Shown: in pieces, positions 5,732 to 8,262 of the stretch
Position numbering within the stretch: the stretch's first letter is position 1
How the letters are laid out: each line of letters opens with the position of its first letter
Source of the DNA: Deltaproteobacteria bacterium
GTDB taxonomy: Bacteria > Desulfobacterota > Desulfarculia > Adiutricales > Adiutricaceae
Direction: 5' to 3'
Assembly: GCA_031279155.1 (NCBI GenBank)
Contig: JAITJB010000234.1
Span: 1-8,262 of the forward strand
Length of the DNA stretch: 8,262 nt
Notes under the pieces: model-generated
Database searches by the model: none
What the model was told of the DNA's origin: nothing
What the model saw: only the letters and a program-made list of their open reading frames with translations
Position numbers and translations under genes: made by a program

Positions 5732-6847
5732 ATGAAACACTCTCGCTTTCTTTTGATCCTAACATTACTGGCCATGACCTGGTCGGTCCCGGCTTTGGCC
5801 GAAAAATTTACCATCGGCTTTCAGCCCTACGACACCATCAGCTACCAGGTCATCGTCAACGCCGAGCTCGGCCTTTGGAAGAAATACATGCCCGAAGGAA
5901 CTGAGCTTGAGTTTAGTCCGGCCCTCCAGGGCACGATAGTTGCCAACAACATGCTGGCCAATAAGGCCGTAGCCGGCTACATGAGCATAATGCCGGCGAC
6001 CATTTTGGCTTCCAAAAGCGATCAAGCCGAGATTAAAATTGTCGCCTCTTTAGGCATGAGCGAAGGCACCCGCTGCTCACTGGTCTTAGTCCGCCATGAC
6101 GCCCCCCAATTTAAAAACGTAGAGGAGCTTGCCAGATGGCTTGACGGCAAAACCATCGCCGCCCCCAAGGGCAGCGCCTCGGATCAGTATTTGCGTAGGT
6201 TTTTTGAAAAATATAACGTTAAGCCCAAAGAATATTTAAACCAATCAATCGAGGTTATCGCCACCAACTTCAGAACCGGTAAACTCGACGCCGCTTCGGC
6301 TTGGGAACCCACGGTCTCCAGGATTGCCGATAACGTTGGCGAGGGCTACGTCCGCATCGCCGCCGACGGCAGCGCCGCTGACAATTACGATCTGGGCATC
6401 TTAGTTATGCGCAACGACTTTATCCAAAACCACCCGGAAGCGGCCAAGGGCTACCTTAGAAGTGAACTTGAAGCCCAGAGGTTCCTCTTAGATCCCAAAA
6501 ATCAGGAGGCCGTCGTTGAAATGGTCTCTAAATACGCAACGGGCATTGATAAAAACGTCCTTTGGTACTCCATTTATGGCCAGGTTCCTTTGGATCGCAA
6601 AAACCCGGTTCGCGAGTGGAAGTCCTTTTACTTTAACGCTTTGGAAAGTAAAAACATCAGCGAAGTTGCTCCCTTCCTCTATCAGGAAAAAGTCATAGCT
6701 GTACCGAATCTGAAAGATTGGGTCGTAGACGATTCCTTAGCCAGGGAGGTCTTCAGTGAAGCCGGCTATACCCCTGTGGACGATGAGGCCACCTTGGGCT
6801 ATATCTACGGCAAACAGGCTTCAGAATCGCCCTTTAAAAAGAAATAA
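5732..6847 (+). CDS. ABC transporter substrate-binding protein, nitrate/sulfonate/taurine (NMT1/SsuA) type
   Basis: Predicted periplasmic solute receptor of 371 residues. A signal peptide is clear: basic MKHSR, hydrophobic core LFLLILTLLAM-like to about residue 16, and an ALA|E cleavage site after residue 24. The mature protein begins KFTIGFQPYDTISYQV, with the family segments GKTIAAPKGSASDQYL (139-154) and AASAWEPT (187-194), the second-lobe hinge region. It is somewhat longer than typical SsuA or TauA (about 320-340). AAGGAG at 5721-5726, 5 nt before the ATG, fixes the start. No lipobox cysteine is present at the cleavage site, so a soluble periplasmic protein is expected. Permease and ATPase genes follow, completing the importer. 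Ligands in this family include sulfonates, taurine, nitrate and pyrimidine precursors; the sequence does not decide among them. Confidence 0.9.
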   Translation: MKHSRFLLILTLLAMTWSVPALAEKFTIGFQPYDTISYQVIVNAELGLWKKYMPEGTELEFSPALQGTIVANNMLANKAVAGYMSIMPATILASKSDQAEIKIVASLGMSEGTRCSLVLVRHDAPQFKNVEELARWLDGKTIAAPKGSASDQYLRRFFEKYNVKPKEYLNQSIEVIATNFRTGKLDAASAWEPTVSRIADNVGEGYVRIAADGSAADNYDLGILVMRNDFIQNHPEAAKGYLRSELEAQRFLLDPKNQEAVVEMVSKYATGIDKNVLWYSIYGQVPLDRKNPVREWKSFYFNALESKNISEVAPFLYQEKVIAVPNLKDWVVDDSLAREVFSEAGYTPVDDEATLGYIYGKQASESPFKKK

Positions 6848-6886
6848 CCCCCATATTTTATCTAAGCCGTAAATCGCTCAAAGGGC

Positions 6887-6968
6887 CCGGGAGAGCTTAG
6901 TAAGCTTCGAGAACTTCGAGTGTTTCGTGAGCTTCGAAAACTTCGTAAGCTTCGTAAGCTTCTCCCGG
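6887..6968 (+). repeat. Hairpin-capped 9-bp tandem repeat array
   Basis: Seven consecutive 9-bp units run from 6902 to 6964 with consensus near AAGCTTCGT (exact at 6947-6955). The array is enclosed by a bulged inverted repeat, CCGGGAGAGCTT (6887-6898) against AAGCTTCTCCCGG (6956-6968). It lies between the binding-protein and permease genes and ends 2 nt before the permease ribosome-binding site (6971). Such a structure could shield the binding-protein mRNA from 3' decay and keep permease expression lower, as inter-gene hairpins do in other ABC operons. Its layout resembles the array at 4869-4965, including the GCTTCG core. Confidence 0.85.
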
Positions 6969-6970
6969 CT

Positions 6971-6975
6971 AGGAG
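6971..6975 (+). promoter_or_regulatory. Ribosome-binding site that fixes the permease start
   Basis: AGGAG lies 7 nt before the ATG at 6983. It favours this start over an in-frame GTG at 6920, which would begin inside the 9-bp repeat array and encode a repetitive RELRKLRKLRKL peptide without a ribosome-binding site. Confidence 0.75.
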
Positions 6976-6982
6976 ATTGGCC

Positions 6983-7939
6983 ATGAGCAGACAATTGGAA
7001 GTTGATACATTTGTGCCGGGCTTGGAAAGCGCGCAGCCGCTTGTCGCGCAAGGCGCGCAAGTCGTGCAAGGCGCCGCCAATAATTTTCAGAAAGCCAAAA
7101 AGGCCAACCCGCCCTTAAAGGCTCTTAGCGCCCTAGCTCGAAAATTACTGCGCTATCTCGCCGGCCCGACCCTTTGGCTAAATCTAACCGGTTTGGTGGG
7201 CTTTGTGGCTCTATGGCACCTTCTAACCAATGTCTTTAAGTTGCCCCTCTTCGATAAGCTGCCCGGGCCCGGAGAAACGGTCAGGGAGTGGTTTTCCCGT
7301 AACCCCACTTACGGGCTATCTATCTTTACTTTTGAGTACTATCAGCACATCGGCTTAAGCTGCCTGAGGGTCTTTTTGGCCTTTTTATTGGCGACCGGCT
7401 TAGGCGTCCCTTTAGGCCTCTTGATGGGCTGGAAGAAGACCTTTAGCGATTACACTTTCCCGGTCTTAGAACTATTAAGGCCCATCCCCATGCTGGCGTG
7501 GGTGCCTTTGGCCATCTTGATGTGGCCGGGAAGAGAATCTTCCATAGTCTTTTTGACCTTTTTAGGCAGCTTTTTTGCCACCCTTTTAAATTCCTGGCTT
7601 GGCGTTAAATCTATCGACAAGGCCTATTTCCGGGCCGCCGCTTCATTGGGCGCCTCTGAAAGCCTTATTTTTAGAAAGGTCGTCTGGCCAGGGGCCATGC
7701 CCTTTGTCTTTACCGGCCTTCAGATCAGCATGGGTTACGCCTGGTTTTCGCTGGTGGCCGGCGAAATGCTGGCCGGAGAATTTGGCTTAGGTTACCTCAT
7801 TTGGGATAGTTACATCCTGGTCCAATACCCGGTCATCATCATCGCCATGTTCACCTTAGGCCTGGTTGGCTCCTTAAGTAGCCTCCTAATTAGGCTACTA
7901 GGCGATTTTTTAATACGCTGGCAAGTTAGGGGCGCTTAA
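6983..7939 (+). CDS. ABC transporter permease, nitrate/sulfonate/taurine (SsuC/TauC) type
   Basis: Predicted inner-membrane channel subunit of 318 residues, homodimeric in this family. About six hydrophobic segments are visible (near 66-85, 126-148, 158-180, 185-206, 243-263 and 281-305). The cytoplasmic EAA loop that docks the ATPase is well formed: RAAASLGASESLIFRKVVWP (217-236). The motif LPGPGETVREWF (93-104) and LELLRPIPMLAWVPLAILM (162-180) are typical of SsuC-like permeases. The N-terminus is unusual: about 60 polar and alanine-rich residues precede the first membrane segment, including a tandem VAQGAQ-VVQGA repeat (21-31). Family members usually have a much shorter N-terminal tail. 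The stop directly abuts the ATPase start codon. The type is firm and the substrate unknown. Confidence 0.9.
   Translation: MSRQLEVDTFVPGLESAQPLVAQGAQVVQGAANNFQKAKKANPPLKALSALARKLLRYLAGPTLWLNLTGLVGFVALWHLLTNVFKLPLFDKLPGPGETVREWFSRNPTYGLSIFTFEYYQHIGLSCLRVFLAFLLATGLGVPLGLLMGWKKTFSDYTFPVLELLRPIPMLAWVPLAILMWPGRESSIVFLTFLGSFFATLLNSWLGVKSIDKAYFRAAASLGASESLIFRKVVWPGAMPFVFTGLQISMGYAWFSLVAGEMLAGEFGLGYLIWDSYILVQYPVIIIAMFTLGLVGSLSSLLIRLLGDFLIRWQVRGA
7043..7078 (+). repeat. Two 18-bp direct repeats in the permease N-terminal extension
   Basis: GTCGCGCAAGGCGCGCAA (7043-7060) and GTCGTGCAAGGCGCCGCC (7061-7078) are adjacent copies that match over most of their length and encode VAQGAQ and VVQGAA. They keep the frame and may be a recent duplication in a tolerant region. 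Confidence 0.5.
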
Positions 7940-8262
7940 ATGACTACTTTGGTAGGATCTATAAGCATAAACAACGCGGCCAAGGTCTACAGTCCCGACG
8001 ATAGCGCCGTGGTCGCCCTCAAAGACTGCTCCATGGAGATAGCTGCCGGAGAATTTGCCGTCTTAGTCGGGCCTTCCGGCTGCGGAAAAACCACTTTACT
8101 TAACGCTATCGCCGGCTTTCATAGCTTAACCGATGGCGAGATCCTCTTAGACGGCCAACAGCTCTCCACCCCCGCCAAACCCGCCGTACCCGGAGCTGAC
8201 CGCATCGTGGTTTTCCAAAACGGGGCCTTATTTCCCTGGATGACGGTTTTAGAAAACGTCAG
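7940..8262 (+). CDS. ABC transporter ATPase, nitrate/sulfonate/taurine (SsuB/TauB) type, 3' end outside window
   Basis: Only the first 107 residues are present and the frame is open at the window end. They contain Walker A GPSGCGKTT (44-52) and the Q-loop VFQNGALFPWMTVLENV (91-107), whose Q93 and FPWMTVLENV wording is typical of SsuB/TauB/NrtC-type ATPases. The ABC signature, Walker B and switch histidine lie beyond the window. The ATG at 7940 directly follows the permease stop (7937-7939). AGGGG at 7928-7932, inside the permease end, is 7 nt away, so translation is probably coupled. The protein should power the binding protein and permease encoded upstream. A normal member is about 250-270 residues. 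Confidence 0.92.
   Translation, partial: MTTLVGSISINNAAKVYSPDDSAVVALKDCSMEIAAGEFAVLVGPSGCGKTTLLNAIAGFHSLTDGEILLDGQQLSTPAKPAVPGADRIVVFQNGALFPWMTVLENV

Noticed and set aside
6516..6698. Small + strand ORF inside the binding-protein gene (also 7599-7790 inside the permease)
   Set aside because: Both overlap clear coding regions in another frame and encode no recognisable protein.
6920..6982. Earlier GTG start for the permease
   Set aside because: It would translate the tandem repeat; AGGAG at 6971-6975 clearly serves the ATG at 6983.
6862..7080. Minus-strand ORFs rich in LTKL/SLRS repeats
   Set aside because: They arise from reading the 9-bp DNA repeat in other frames; no ribosome-binding site and no homologous domain.

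Overview
All eight recognisable genes lie on the + strand. The window looks like a diderm (Gram-negative) bacterium, because it opens inside a TonB-dependent outer-membrane receptor and later encodes a secreted periplasmic-type binding protein. The mixed composition (GC-rich codons such as GCC and GGC beside many TTA codons) and the type of ABC binding protein are compatible with an anaerobic Desulfobacterota-like organism. That placement is a guess, since no phylogenetic marker is present.

Region 1 (1-4180) is a tightly packed uptake operon. It holds the C-terminal part of a TonB-dependent receptor, an MptD/Trep_Strep-type ECF transporter substrate-binding (S) component, an ECF transmembrane (T) component and a protein with two fused ABC ATPase domains. 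The first two junctions overlap and the last has an 8-nt gap. This suggests one route: outer membrane by TonB-driven transport, then inner membrane by a dedicated ECF transporter. The substrate cannot be read from the sequence.

Region 2 (4181-5628) holds a flavodoxin-domain protein and a small split-barrel flavin-binding (PPOX-family) protein. A hairpin-capped pentanucleotide repeat array separates them. A strong intrinsic terminator closes the region, and a near-consensus sigma70-type promoter sits just before it. That promoter-terminator pair could define a short RNA of about 115 nt. Two flavin proteins beside a TonB/ECF system are compatible with reductive release or processing of an iron chelate, heme or another tetrapyrrole; this is inference.

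Region 3 (5629-8262) is a second transport operon of the nitrate/sulfonate/taurine type: secreted substrate-binding protein, membrane permease and ATPase (cut by the window end). An AT-rich 16-bp repeat array precedes it, and a second hairpin-capped 9-bp repeat array lies between binding-protein and permease genes, ending 2 nt before the permease ribosome-binding site.

The most unusual features are the receptor-ECF operon with flavin proteins beside it, the two hairpin-capped short tandem repeat arrays with similar layout in different gaps, and the possible small RNA. No RNA gene of a known family, insertion sequence or CRISPR array was recognised.
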